Positions 50,031 through 61,525 of a stretch of 64,000 nucleotides of DNA are shown here, piece by piece (positions within the stretch are counted from its first letter, which is position 1; each line of letters starts with the position of its first letter). This DNA comes from Prochilodus magdalenae (taxonomy: Eukaryota; Chordata; Actinopteri; Characiformes; Prochilodontidae), in contig JAMWET010006936.1 in assembly GCA_024036415.1 (NCBI GenBank), positions 183,501 to 247,500 of the forward strand, in the 5' to 3' direction. Below the pieces are notes generated by a model. The model had not been told where the DNA came from. It did no database searches and worked only from the letters and a program-made list of their open reading frames with translations. The translations under genes and the position numbers were made by a program.

Positions 50031-52165
50031 GGTATTATTCAGTCAGTGGTATAACAGTCTAACCTCCAGGGGAGTTACTGAAACCCAGAATACACAGTAG
50101 CCACTGAGTGAAGGGCAGCCGTAGGTAAGTAAGTGAAACCAAAACACTTGTTTTGGCAGGAGTCTCAAACTACCAGCCCACAGTGGATTCAAAGCAAAAA
50201 GAGGAACCATTCAAAGAAAAGCCTGATGCGGCTTGCACGTTGCACACTGAGTAGACATCCGTGTTAATAACAAGCGAATAGCAAGTCTTACCATTGCATG
50301 ACGGTAAGTCTGCTGAATTTCAGTATTGTTATATAATAACATTAGCTACTGCTAACCTCCCCTCTCCTACTCCTCCTACCTCTGCGAAGCTAAAGAGGCC
50401 ATCAGGTTTTCTGCTACTGTGTCTGTGAGTGCCTATCTCTCTTGTTCATTTTGCTTCTTCATGTTTTTGCTGAGTGCTCTTTGCTTTGCTTGCATGTTTT
50501 TTCTAAATAATAGTTCAATCCTCCATTTCTCAAAATGTGCATTCTCTAACTTCTCACAACACAGAATGGTTAGCCAACACCTGTGTTTTAAAGGTTTCTG
50601 CTCTTTGTTGAGCAGTCTTACCTAATGTGAAGATGAATACCAATGGCAGAATGCATCTGCTGCACCATTTGGGAGTGGAAAGGATAAGAAAGCATATGAA
50701 TAAGAAGTTGGTGAATAGAAAGCTGATTTGAACGTTGTAGTACATGGATTAAGTTTCATGCACTGAGCTACAGATAAATGTGCTAGGTAGGACATTTACA
50801 GCAAGATTCTTGTTTGTACATCTTCCAGGCGGTACTATAAGCAGGTATAACTCAATACTAGAAGAGAATTAAATTCATAACCTAACTTAAATAACACATG
50901 TTTGCTTTACCCACCTGATTGGGTAGAATGGATGACATTTGTGAGTCAGCCAGGTGCTTCCTAATTGACTAGCATTTAGGTCTGACCTGTGGTCAACTGG
51001 TCACAATGTCACACGACCTTGTCAAACCAATAAAATTCAAAGCATGGGTTTTGACATAGATGTGAGCCAATGGCACATATAATATTGTTGGAGAGTGAAC
51101 ATTTTAAATAGTTTAGGCCAAAAAGCATCTATCCAGGTACTGTGCTGGATGGAGAACTGGGAGCTGAGAGAACAAATGGTCCGGCTTAAAACTTTTGCAG
51201 CCTTTTGCGGCTCTACGTTGCAGCCTCCATTAGAAGATGACCCGCTCATTAAGGGTTAATTCTAAGCGAATGAAAACTCAACGATATTCTGCACCACTAA
51301 AACTGCGTTGTCAACTTTACATACGAGAGAAAAAACTAATGTGTCTTTAATGAAAGTCAATGGAACCAGACTTTTTTTCAAGGGATATTGGGCCATTTTA
51401 AATGATGCAAATTAAAAATGAACAAAAATGGAGGTACATGTTTTTTGGAGAGCGACAATATATTTTATGTATTTTATGTATGTGTTATGCTTTACATGGC
51501 ACTGCTCTATTGGAGATAGTAATTCTATTTTGCAAAACTCCTCATTTTTATTATGACATTGCTTTTATGTAAATATCTGAAACAACCTGTTTGTTTTTTG
51601 AGGTTGTATGGGAATATTGAAATGAGTGCAGAAATAATGTTTTTGCATTTCAATTGACTTTAATGAACTGTTGTATCTCATTATTAATTATAAATTTTAG
51701 AAACTTATACACATTTAACAAATTTAAAATTAATCTTTAAACAGCTCAGTTACTGACATTTAAATGTAGCAACAAATCAGTTCACAGTTTAAAAACCGAC
51801 ACGTCTCGTGATTATTTAAGAACCATAGGTTGAAAGGCTCTTTAGGGAGTTGATGAAAGAGCAAAATGTTTAGTTCCCCCGTAGGAATACATTGTTGTTG
51901 GGAGTGAATTTATGAAATATTAGTGCAATATATATTAGAAATATTTCCTTTATCAGAGCAACAAAAATGATTCTACATTATATATCAGCTATTATTCTTA
52001 TCAGAAAACTATGAATATGTATATATATACATATATAAATTGAACGTGTGTGTGTGTATGTGTGTGTGTGCTTGTGTGGAATTATTGGTGTTTTAAGTTT
52101 TTTTTATTAAATTGATGTACATATACACATGCATTGTTTGCTAAGAAGAATAATACAAACACGTG

Positions 52166-52218
52166 TACACACACACACACACACACACACACATTATTTA
52201 TATATATATATATATATG
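52166..52218. repeat. (CA)n / (TA)n microsatellite
   Basis: About 14 CA units, a short spacer, then about 11 TA units. A TG run lies at 52044-52072. Confidence 0.92.
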
Positions 52219-53864
52219 CTACTGAAACTCTTTACTCAACCAGCTCTCTGTTCCACTATGCACTGTGGTATATTTTTAAACTCCTATTCATGATTTATAT
52301 GCCATGCGGGTGACGACGAAAGCTACAGGTGCGTGACAATGGACCATGTGAGCTTGCATCCAGACCGACAGGAACTTCCTGTTTCCCCGTTGTGTTTTCA
52401 GGAGATGTGCCAAAGCTGAATAGAGAACATGCAGGTAGACCTTTGCTCTGTGTGATCTGGCATAGCGTGAATGACTCATAGAGATCTTCGCAGCTCCTAT
52501 TGTTGTCATCTTTATTTAAGTCACTTATGCATATTAAAGACAGGCTATGACTGTTTTAATATAATTGCAGATTGGTTGGCAGGTTTATTGACAAAATGAT
52601 AGATGAGGAAGGAATGTTGTGCACTTCCCCCTTCCAGTTAAGTGCGTACTCAGTCTGTCACGCCTCCTTCAGGTAAACTTTCAGGGAAATTTGACAAACT
52701 GCTCACTGCAGTGCCATTTGCGCTTGTCCTTTCTGGGGTGCTAGTCTTTCTGGGGCTTGAATGAGAAGAACACTGGGAACAGATTGGTGAGTGCAAACTC
52801 AGTTACTCAAATCTACAAGCTAGAAATGTCACTCTTGTCTAAGCTACTGTTTGACATCATCGCATGTTTAAGAGCATGCCTTTGAGTCGTGTAATCAAAT
52901 CCTTAAGCTTTATAAGCTTTTATATTTTTTTACCTTTGTATCTACCTGCCTGTACATGCTACTCAAAAATGTGATGAGGTTTTATGCTGATCATACGCGC
53001 ATATCCCTTTATGAGCCTTTATTGCTTTTATGCTCACACCTGCAGTAATAAAAGCAGGCGAGAATTGTAACTGGCACAAAAACCATACATAACCTTTTCA
53101 AACCTGGCACACCTGTCAGTACGGCACCCGACCCATCAAATTTTCTGGAAATCAGCGTATGACTGCATAACTATCTCTTTCTCTTTTTTTCTTTTGTAGA
53201 AGCTGCATTGCATTTTATAGCTAGAAAGATGTCAAATCTATATGTGTATGCAACTATAGCTCTATAGAATTACACAGAAATATCAAATCTTAAAGTCAAC
53301 CACTGAAAATACTATTACAGTCCTAATAAAAGAGGCTGCCAATATCAGCTAAAAGGAAAAGCAGGTAACAAATTCAATGTTAATAACATAAGCATTAGTC
53401 TTTTTTTCCAAGCCTAAGTTGTGCCTCTGGAAACAATAATCGGAATTCAGTAAATAGCTACAGTCGCAAAAAGTGTTCAATAAGTCAATAAGCAAAACCA
53501 ATTTCCTAAAAGTGTACATCCAAGAACCTTTTAGGAACCTTTATTCTTAAAGTGACATGTTATCTAATGAGGTTACTTTAAAGAATCATCCATTAAGGTT
53601 TTTTGAGGAACAAGGCACTATTTTCAAGAATGCATCAGCAAATACTTCAGCAATGCACAAGAGTGTCATTTACACTCTGACTGTTGCCTATTTAAGCATG
53701 TGTGCTATTCCAAGCCAAGCAAATTAGATGCATTAGAGTGCATTAGAGCTCTGTAGAAAATTGGAAATTAAATCAATCGTGATCTCAGAATCACAAATAT
53801 TAAATATTAAAACTAAAAATAAAAAGCAAAAAATGCAGCTCATAAAGCAAATGCTAGAGAACAA

Positions 53865-53920
53865 GATGGATGGATGGATGGATGAATGGATGGATGGATA
53901 GATAGATAGATGGATAGATG

Positions 53921-53992
<72 letters not shown>
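53865..53992. repeat. (GATG)n(GATA)n microsatellite
   Basis: Starts as GGAT units and passes into about 20 perfect GATA units, about 0.35 kb upstream of the receptor start codon. Confidence 0.96.
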
Positions 53993-53993
<1 letters not shown>

Positions 53994-54341
53994 TCTACTT
54001 ATTTGTATTTGTTCTTATATGTTTTCAGTTGTATGTAGTTTCAGTATGTATATATAAATAAAACAGTAGTAGTTCTGTGTTTTGCATTGTGCTTTGCATC
54101 AACCATTGTGTCACAGTGCAACAACTCTCGCTTTTGTCATATTAAAGGTTCATAAACGTAACATTTAAAATCAAAATACTGAAATACATGAAATACTATT
54201 AAGTACTTGTGTTTCATATAGAACGGTTTGACTGAACCTTTTCCAGCAGATTTAAAGCAAATGAAAATGTGAAATTTCTATGTGTTACAGTGAAACTTGC
54301 AATAGCAGCCAAACACTCTGCCTTGATGGACGTTCCATACC

Positions 54342-57300
54342 ATGACGTGCCTGGCAGCCTCTGTTTTGACACTTCTTCTGATTTATCTGCTGTCAGCTGA
54401 AGGTAATGACAGAGAACAAAAAGACATTTTGGCCACAACTGCAATACCTGAAATTCTAGTCATAGAGAGGCAGAGGTGGGTTGTAACCAGTTACACTACT
54501 GCAAATACATTAAACTATTAATGGATTTGTACTCTGCTGAGTATTTATAAATAATAATACTTTTACTTCTATCTAAGGATATTAGTGAGTAGAGGAATAT
54601 TTCAGACTAATAATAAAAAGTAGACGAACAGAGCTCCTGGGCTAGTAGATGCTGCATTTACTAAGAAATGGCTCAGTACTTATGTAACGTTTTTTTGTAG
54701 CAACTGATATTTTTTGTACTTTTACTCAAGTCACTTTATATAAAGGTGCATTTGCTTTTACTTGCATCAGTATCTTACCCAAGTATCAATACTTATACTG
54801 GAGTATTGATTTAGGCTACTTTACCCATCTCTGCTCTGTGGTATATCACAAAGCACAATCTAACTTGAAGTTATGGAAACAAAGTACATAAATGTGGTCT
54901 TGGACAAAAAATAAATAAATTAACAAGATCAAAAACACATATAACCTGAGGTTTAAAGATGGCTGCCACGCTTGCTTTCAACCATGCTAAGCAGTTTTTA
55001 GATAACAACAGATCATGATGTGGCATAACTATGTATACTGATGATTCATGATGTAACTGACAATGCCTCATTCAAAAATGCTAGACATACTCTCAGTAAT
55101 GTTTTTATCTGTTTCTGCTGCTTTCACTACTAAATACTTGGTTCCACTCTGTACTCTACTGTAGCAAACGTATGCTAGCATTGCTAAAAACACTATTAGC
55201 AGCCATGTTAAAGCCTGTACCTTTGTCTGTTTCTATAGGTAACAGTGTCAGATATGGCATATACAAGAGATTTAAAATAGATGAACAACTTGACACAGTT
55301 TGAGGCAGATGTCTGATGATTTCCTTGATGCCAATCACTGAGCTACAAGTTTGCATTTGCTAGCTAAATTAGCCTCGTAGCTCCAGTGCACGGAAGCTGG
55401 ATATGGGGATTTGACTATATTTGGGTTAAGGTTAAAAAATGCATCAGTTATTATTTTTATTATTATTTTTAATTTAATCTGCTAAAACAAATGTCAACAC
55501 TGCCTATATTTAAATGGCCATGGCCTTACATTAATTGTGAAATCGTTTCACACCCACCAGTCATCTCTAGAGTCAACAAACGGTGAAAGGAAATGTCCCA
55601 AGGCAACGAGACTGTACACCACAAAAATGCAAACCAGTACGCTATACTTGATCATGCTACAGTTTGCTTATCTTACTCATCTGCTTGACACTCTGTTCCA
55701 GCCGATGAACAAACAGGCTTTTGCCTAAGCACCCACACAAGAAGATTTATTCTGATGAACACACAGACTGAAACTCCTTACGCTCATTTAAAATTTTAAT
55801 TAGCATGTCATACTGATTTTGTTTGTTTTGTATTGATACCTGAGGTCTTTTTGTTGTGACAGGTTCTCTATTACCCCCACGGAACCTTAGTGTAAACTTG
55901 TTGGACTTTCAGGGATCAGTCCACTGGCTTCCTGGACCAGGGAACCCTACTGGAACCAGATACTTTGTTGAGTTCACAGAAATAAAGAATTTGTAAGTCG
56001 ATTCTCTTTTAATTTCTAGAAAACTAGGCTTCAAAAACAGGGGAGGAAATTTGCGGGGGATTATTCTTGAGGGATACTGATCTATACATCTATATTCAGT
56101 ATTTATTTATATAATATAGAAAATACATCATTACTGTTCAAAGAAAAACAATGGCAACTTTACAACAGAGGACACAAAGATCCACTCTTGGTTCAAATAT
56201 GAAAAAAAAAACAAAACACTGTTTCTGTCCTTCAGCTGTGAGAATGCAACTATAAAATATTTCAATCAGTCTTTTTTTGAACCTGAAAACTGAAAAACTC
56301 AAAGGTGGATTTTACTGGACATTTAATACTTGATGTCTGGTCTCTGATTTTTGCACAGTACTGTATAAAACTAAATGAGTTTTTTTTTTTTTTTGGAGAA
56401 AGAAGCCTATTCAGCCAAGGGGCAAAACAGCAACACAACCGTATTGGCCCAAAGGTTTCAGATAGGGTTTCATTATAAAGACAAAAGCAAGCTATATTAC
56501 TATACATGTTAGACACGTTTCACAATGCAGCACAGTAGAGCAAAACAAAAAAAGGGTTGTACAGCACTAAGTAGATAGGTACCGGCTCAGCAGGTATTAT
56601 TAAATATTAAAGTATGAGCTATAAATAGTACAGTCTACTTAGAAAAATCTATCTCACTTTTTACAATAAGGCAAGAAACATGTACAACAAAGTCTATCTA
56701 CAAAGATACTTGTAGAAAATATGTAAAGAACCCGGAGTGGCAGTGCAACAAGACTCAGCAGGTAATGAGAATGACAATGTGCATATACTGGTATTTAAGT
56801 AAAGTGCCTAGAGTGTCCAAGAGTACAGATGTACAGGATATACAGTGAAGTGTAATAGTGCAGGTAAATAATGAGATTCAGTCCTCATCTGTCCTCTTCC
56901 CTCTTCTGGCCCCACTGGGAGGAGTTGAGGAGCCTGATGACTCTCGGGAGAAAGGATCTCCTGAGTCAAATGTTACATAATCCATTTTACATACTAATGC
57001 TAACCTCCTTGTTCTTGTAGTTTGCTGCCTGTCTGGAAACGACCTGCAGATTGCACAAATGTCACCTCTATGCAGTGCTACTTGGTTCTTGAACAGCTTT
57101 TTACAGACTACATCATGAGGGTCATGGCAGAATGGAAGGACGAGAAATCAAACTGGACATATATGCCTCACACATTCCAGCTATATAAAGACAGTGGGTT
57201 GAAACGCTTCTCTACTATACATCTCTCTATATATCATGGCTTGCAATTGGTAGAGATGTCACAATCAGGTTAATCTCAGTACCTTCTTTATTAGGATATA

Positions 57301-60300
57301 GTGACTCAAAATGTACTCTACCAAAAAGCTGAGCACAACGTTAAAGGGTTACAAATCGTTGAACATGGTTGAAGATTTAGTTCTGATAGATGACATGAAT
57401 CATTTGAATCATCACTACACCCACTGGAATCCTATGAAATACAGTGTAATCCTAGCGGACAATGAAAAATTGTGATTGCATTGAGGGTTGACACCAAACC
57501 TGACGTATTCATAGATATTGGTATGAGTAGAGTTTTCAGATAGTTTGAGCATGATCATTTTAGGATTTAGAGTTTCATGTTAAGCAAAATGCTTCAATTA
57601 ATAAGCTGAGTAGGTCAGTAGTGTTGAGTCCTGTTCAAATGTAGTGTATCCAGAAATGTTAGAGCCTTCAGAATAGAAGTAGGAAGTTTCACTCAGTTCT
57701 TCACTATGGCTTGCTCCACAGCACAACTAAGTCCACCGGCTATGAGGATCTTTCCTGACCAGCATTCAGTCCAGATTCAACTCAGCCACTTGGTGCAGTC
57801 AGTCACAGAGCTGCCCTTGAGGTTCTCTGTTGACCTCTTTCAGTTGACTTCTGACAATGGAGTCCAGGTGAAACAACATCTATTGATTTCAAAAGTCACT
57901 GATGTAATATGACGACCTAATTTTTAGAACCGTTCAATGTTCCATCAGATAGAGACTTGGCACCAACATGGCTTAACTGGCTTCATTTGAAACTGCTTTG
58001 TGTTCTCTCAGTAATGCTTTTAGCTGTCTCAGTGGTCCTGCAGTCATAGTCAGGCAAAAAACAAAACAAAAAAAACAAACCAACTTTCCACAAGATTTCC
58101 ACTGGAGACATGAGGCCAGTGTAGCTAACAAGTAACATTCTTATTTACAAACAGGGATAAAAGTAGGTTGCATAGCTAAAATCACCCTGCTGATAAAATT
58201 GGTATAGCTGTGCTGGTATAGCTGCAGTCTGGTGCTGGTTTAGCTGGTCACCCATCCTGGTTTTGCCGGTTGACCAGCATGCCAGCAACCAAAACATAAC
58301 ATATACTGCTGTCGGAAACAAAACCCTGTATCAGCAATTTTGACATTTTTCAGTTTTGGACAAAGTACCTGTTGCCCAATACGTTAAGTATTAAGTTCAT
58401 GAGAACTGGATCAAAAGGAATGGCTCAAATCTAAATCTTTGGTTCCACTGACCTACATTTAAAATGAAGAATATATTTTACTTTTGTAAAGTTGTTATTT
58501 TGGAGATACAAAGTTGTCTTCTGACAGCGGTCATATGCTGGATTTGATGGTGGTCAGCCATTCTTTTTCTAGCAGTGTAAAAGTGGCAGGCAGCTATCTA
58601 CAAGCTTGAACTTTCATCCATTTTTATAGCAAGCATTGTCAAGCAGTGTCAGAAACCCATAATCAGGACTGTTCCAGGTCATTTAACAACATAACATGAA
58701 TTGAGGATGCAACTTGTTGGATGCTAATTGCTTGGTTAGTAACACTAGGCTCGTGGATCTAGTGGAAAACTAAAGACACAAACCTTGGATAGTAATCATG
58801 TCTTGGGTGATTTGCTACATGTGTTGCTTTTATTGTGTATTATTTAAATATTATTAAAGTTGTCCATAATAAAAATATTTTTCCATTTCTTGAAGCATAT
58901 TGGAAGGAACACAAGCACAGGATTCTTGAAATTCTTCCCTTTGCCAACTGGTTACCGTTACTGCATCAATGCCTCTGCCTTCTATACTGAGATGACCCTG
59001 CACCAGTACCTCAATGCCACAGAGTGCATTTTACTCCAGGATCAGGGCCACAGAGGTACTAACAATATTCATGCTTTTTGCTTTCGCTCCCAATGATATA
59101 AGAGTGAATGAATTACATAAACTGGCCCAATAAAATCATCATTTGGTTAGTATGGTGTAGTGGGTAACACATCTGTCTCATACTCTGTAGACTGGGGTTC
59201 AGTTACCTATCTGGGCAGACTGTGTAGCCAAAAGAAATCCACTTGTTAATAAGGCTAATCAGGAAAAAGGCTTCGATCGGCTAGGAAGCTTGAAGATTGC
59301 ACTCAGCTGACTTAATAATCTGGTTGTCCTATCCATGGATTTGTTCTTTCCCTGATGACACAGGCATAATTTAAATGTCTGTGTCATCAGGTGTCAAATA
59401 GCAAAGAGTGTCCAAGCACCATGAGGAGTCATTTTGACTACTTTTGACATTTGCCACCAGAGTCCCGACCTTAAATCCTACTGAAAGTCTGTGGGCTGAA
59501 CTGGAGAGCTGTTGTCAATACAAAAATCAGTGGCACTCTGGACACAATTAAGTGTTGGGATATTGCATAATGTGGCCGGAAAAATGACTAAATGAAACTG
59601 TATATGGAATTAGATTGCTGGACATCTTTTTGGCCAGGCAGTGTATATTCCCAGCCACACTATAGGTAGGGTAAGACATATGATGTTTTTGAAAAAGCTG
59701 CTTCGAGGGTAACAAGTATTTTACAATCACAATCACAAATATTGTAAATAACTGTGGTGCCATTTCAAAAAAATAGATACCAAAATAATAAAACAGGACA
59801 GTTACAACTGCATCAATGCCTTAAATGACATATTATCCATTTCTCTCATTCACCAGGAGGCGTTCCTTACATCATCAGTACGGCAGTAGGTGTAGGTGTT
59901 ATCCTTCTGCTGCTCATTCCCACCGGGATTGTTCTGGGCATCTGCTTCACTGGGGATAGCTACATTCCAAAAGCTCTGGTGTGTTGATTTAACTAATCTC
60001 AGAATTAATGAACTGAGTACTGAGAATCATGATACATAACGACAGCCATGTAGTGTTATGTTAATGAAAATGATTGTTTTTGGTAAATACAGTATATATC
60101 ATTTACTCCAGTAACTCCTTGCATTTTCAAATCACATTTGTGACTATAAATCAGCAGTGCATAATCTGAGGACCAAGTGTATCAATTAAAAAGAATTATG
60201 TATTTCTTCTGTTTTTTTTTGTGACTTACAGCAAATCATAAAAAGACCTTCCAGGATTCTAACACTGAACCAAGTGGAAACCTACACCTACACCTACACT

Positions 60301-60732
60301 CTTACACTTACGCCAGGCACAAATGAGACTACATTCGAGGGGAAGGAAGAGAATGCATCGTCAGTCTACATTGGGAAAGTATTGATTGCAGGAGATCAGC
60401 TAAACAGTCATGAGAATGGGACTGAGCCAGTCCCTCCGGAGGCGGTGGATGACCTACCGCCTCAGCGTAATTTGTATAGTTCAGCTATTAACATGGAAGA
60501 CACTGAAGATGAGGAAACACTGGAGGAAGGTTTCCCTGCTATCCTACCAAGGACTAATCCTGATGGAGCATGCAGAGAAATCCCACAACCAGACTCGGAA
60601 TATGAAGAAAACGGGTTTCTGTTATTCTGCCTCATATCATCAGAATCGTCAAAAAGCGAGACGGATTCTGAGGACATTGATAGCAATGCAGGACACAGTT
60701 ACGAGCCCCGGCCTGACCTGCATTTTTTTTAG
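54342..60732 (+). CDS. Class II cytokine receptor (CRFB family), candidate IFN-upsilon R1/CRFB12 or IFNLR1-like
   Basis: Seven exons: 54342-54402, 55863-55992, 57021-57193, 57722-57867, 58896-59055, 59857-59978, 60232-60732. Phases (1,2,1,0,1,0) join into 431 codons with TAG, giving 430 aa. Residues 1-20 are a hydrophobic signal peptide. D1 (about 21-121) starts PPRNLSVNLLDFQGSVHWLP and has Cys75/Cys83. The linker into D2 reads YKDTQLSPPAM, typical of class II receptors. D2 has Cys193/Cys214. The transmembrane helix is about 229-252, followed by a box1-like PKALQIIKRPS and a 175-aa acidic tail. D1's WLPGPGNP...YFVEF closely resembles human IFNLR1 (WLPGLGNP...YFVAY). The tail ends SYEPRPDLHFF and has no YxxQ STAT3 motif, arguing against IL-10R1 or IL-22R1. 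It is a JAK-STAT cytokine receptor chain; the ligand is inferred only. The family call is firm, the exact member open. Confidence 0.88.
56540..56975. mobile_element. Probable retroposon fragment in receptor intron 2
   Basis: The stretch ending GGAGGAGTTGAGGAGCCTGA-TGACTCTCGGGAG resembles the 3' region of a frequent fish non-LTR element. No coding frame survives. Confidence 0.4.
58205..58305. repeat. TAGCTGGT/ACCAGC short repeat
   Basis: Units such as GGTATAGCTG, TTTAGCTGGTCACCCATCCT and GGTTGACCAGCATGCCAGCA form an imperfect tandem/palindromic repeat common in fish. A related copy is at about 44350-44425. Confidence 0.6.
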
Positions 60733-61525
60733 GGTCACAGTGTTACTGAATTATTACTGACAAATGAACAGTAAAAGCAGATTCGAGGTCAGTTTTGAAA
60801 TGTGAAGACTACAGCATGGTGCGGTTACATCACAGTGTAGCAACATAAAAAAAAAACCTTCAGTGGATTACCTCAGTAGTCTGCAGGGAAAGGAATATGA
60901 GTTTTTAATGGTGCAAATGTCTGGACTACACACTAAATGCTTTTCTATATACAATATCAGTAAAAAAATCTATTGTCGCTGTCCAATGAAAAACATCTCT
61001 AGTTTGGTCAATTTTTTTTGTTACATCATTTGTTCACATGAGCTGCTGGGTGGAAATTACATGATGAATGGATCACCAGAAATGTCCATTGGCTTACATT
61101 CAAGTTCAATCATGTTTTTGCCCTCTTCTGTAAAGTTAAGTGTAAAATGTTAAGTGTATAGACACTTCTTTTTCTTTGGACAGCGACAACATGCATGTGC
61201 AAAATGTATGTTGGATCCTATGAAGTGTGGAAACGACTTCACTAAACACTACCTCTCACAGTCAGAAATAACCATGTCATCAGATTCTCCTGGTAACATA
61301 TCATACAACGTCACCACATGTCTGAACAATGATTAAAAACATACACAAGACACATTTACTTTTGTCAATAGTCTTTTGATATTGCATGGTTAAATGTGAC
61401 ATACAAGCAAATGCATATGGATAAATACATAGAAAATATACTATATTTAGTGCTCCTCTTATGTACACTCCTGGACAATAACAAGCTTTACAAAGCTTTA
61501 CAAAAGGCAATATACAGTCTAATGT
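60733..61525. other. Convergent intergenic interval, receptor to BICD-like gene
   Basis: About 0.8 kb between two convergent stop codons. It holds the MITE at 60971-61191 and otherwise AT-rich 3' UTR-like sequence. No gene was seen. Confidence 0.65.
60971..61191. mobile_element. Complete ~220-bp MITE
   Basis: Left end TATTGTCGCTGTCCAATGAA; right end TTTCTTTGGACAGCGACAAC is its inverted repeat over about 20 bases. Related half-copies occur at 33741, 51355-51480 and around 56130, making this a family of at least four in the window. Confidence 0.82.

Larger units (their letters stand above)
46852..54341. other. Intergenic region between tomm40l and the cytokine receptor
   Basis: 7.5 kb without a recognised gene. 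Contains the two Tc1 remnants, MITE halves near 47480-47560 and 51350-51480, CA/TA runs near 52166-52218 and a long GATA tract. The predicted 60-110-codon frames show no family features. Confidence 0.7.

Noticed and set aside
51037..51249. Minus-strand 70-codon ORF starting MSGSSSNGGC
   Set aside because: Looks like part of an interspersed repeat; no recognised domain or splice context.
54342..60732. Receptor as IL-10R1, IL-22R1 or tissue factor
   Set aside because: Tail lacks YxxQ motifs, is too long for tissue factor, and D1 resembles IFNLR1 more; kept only as alternatives.
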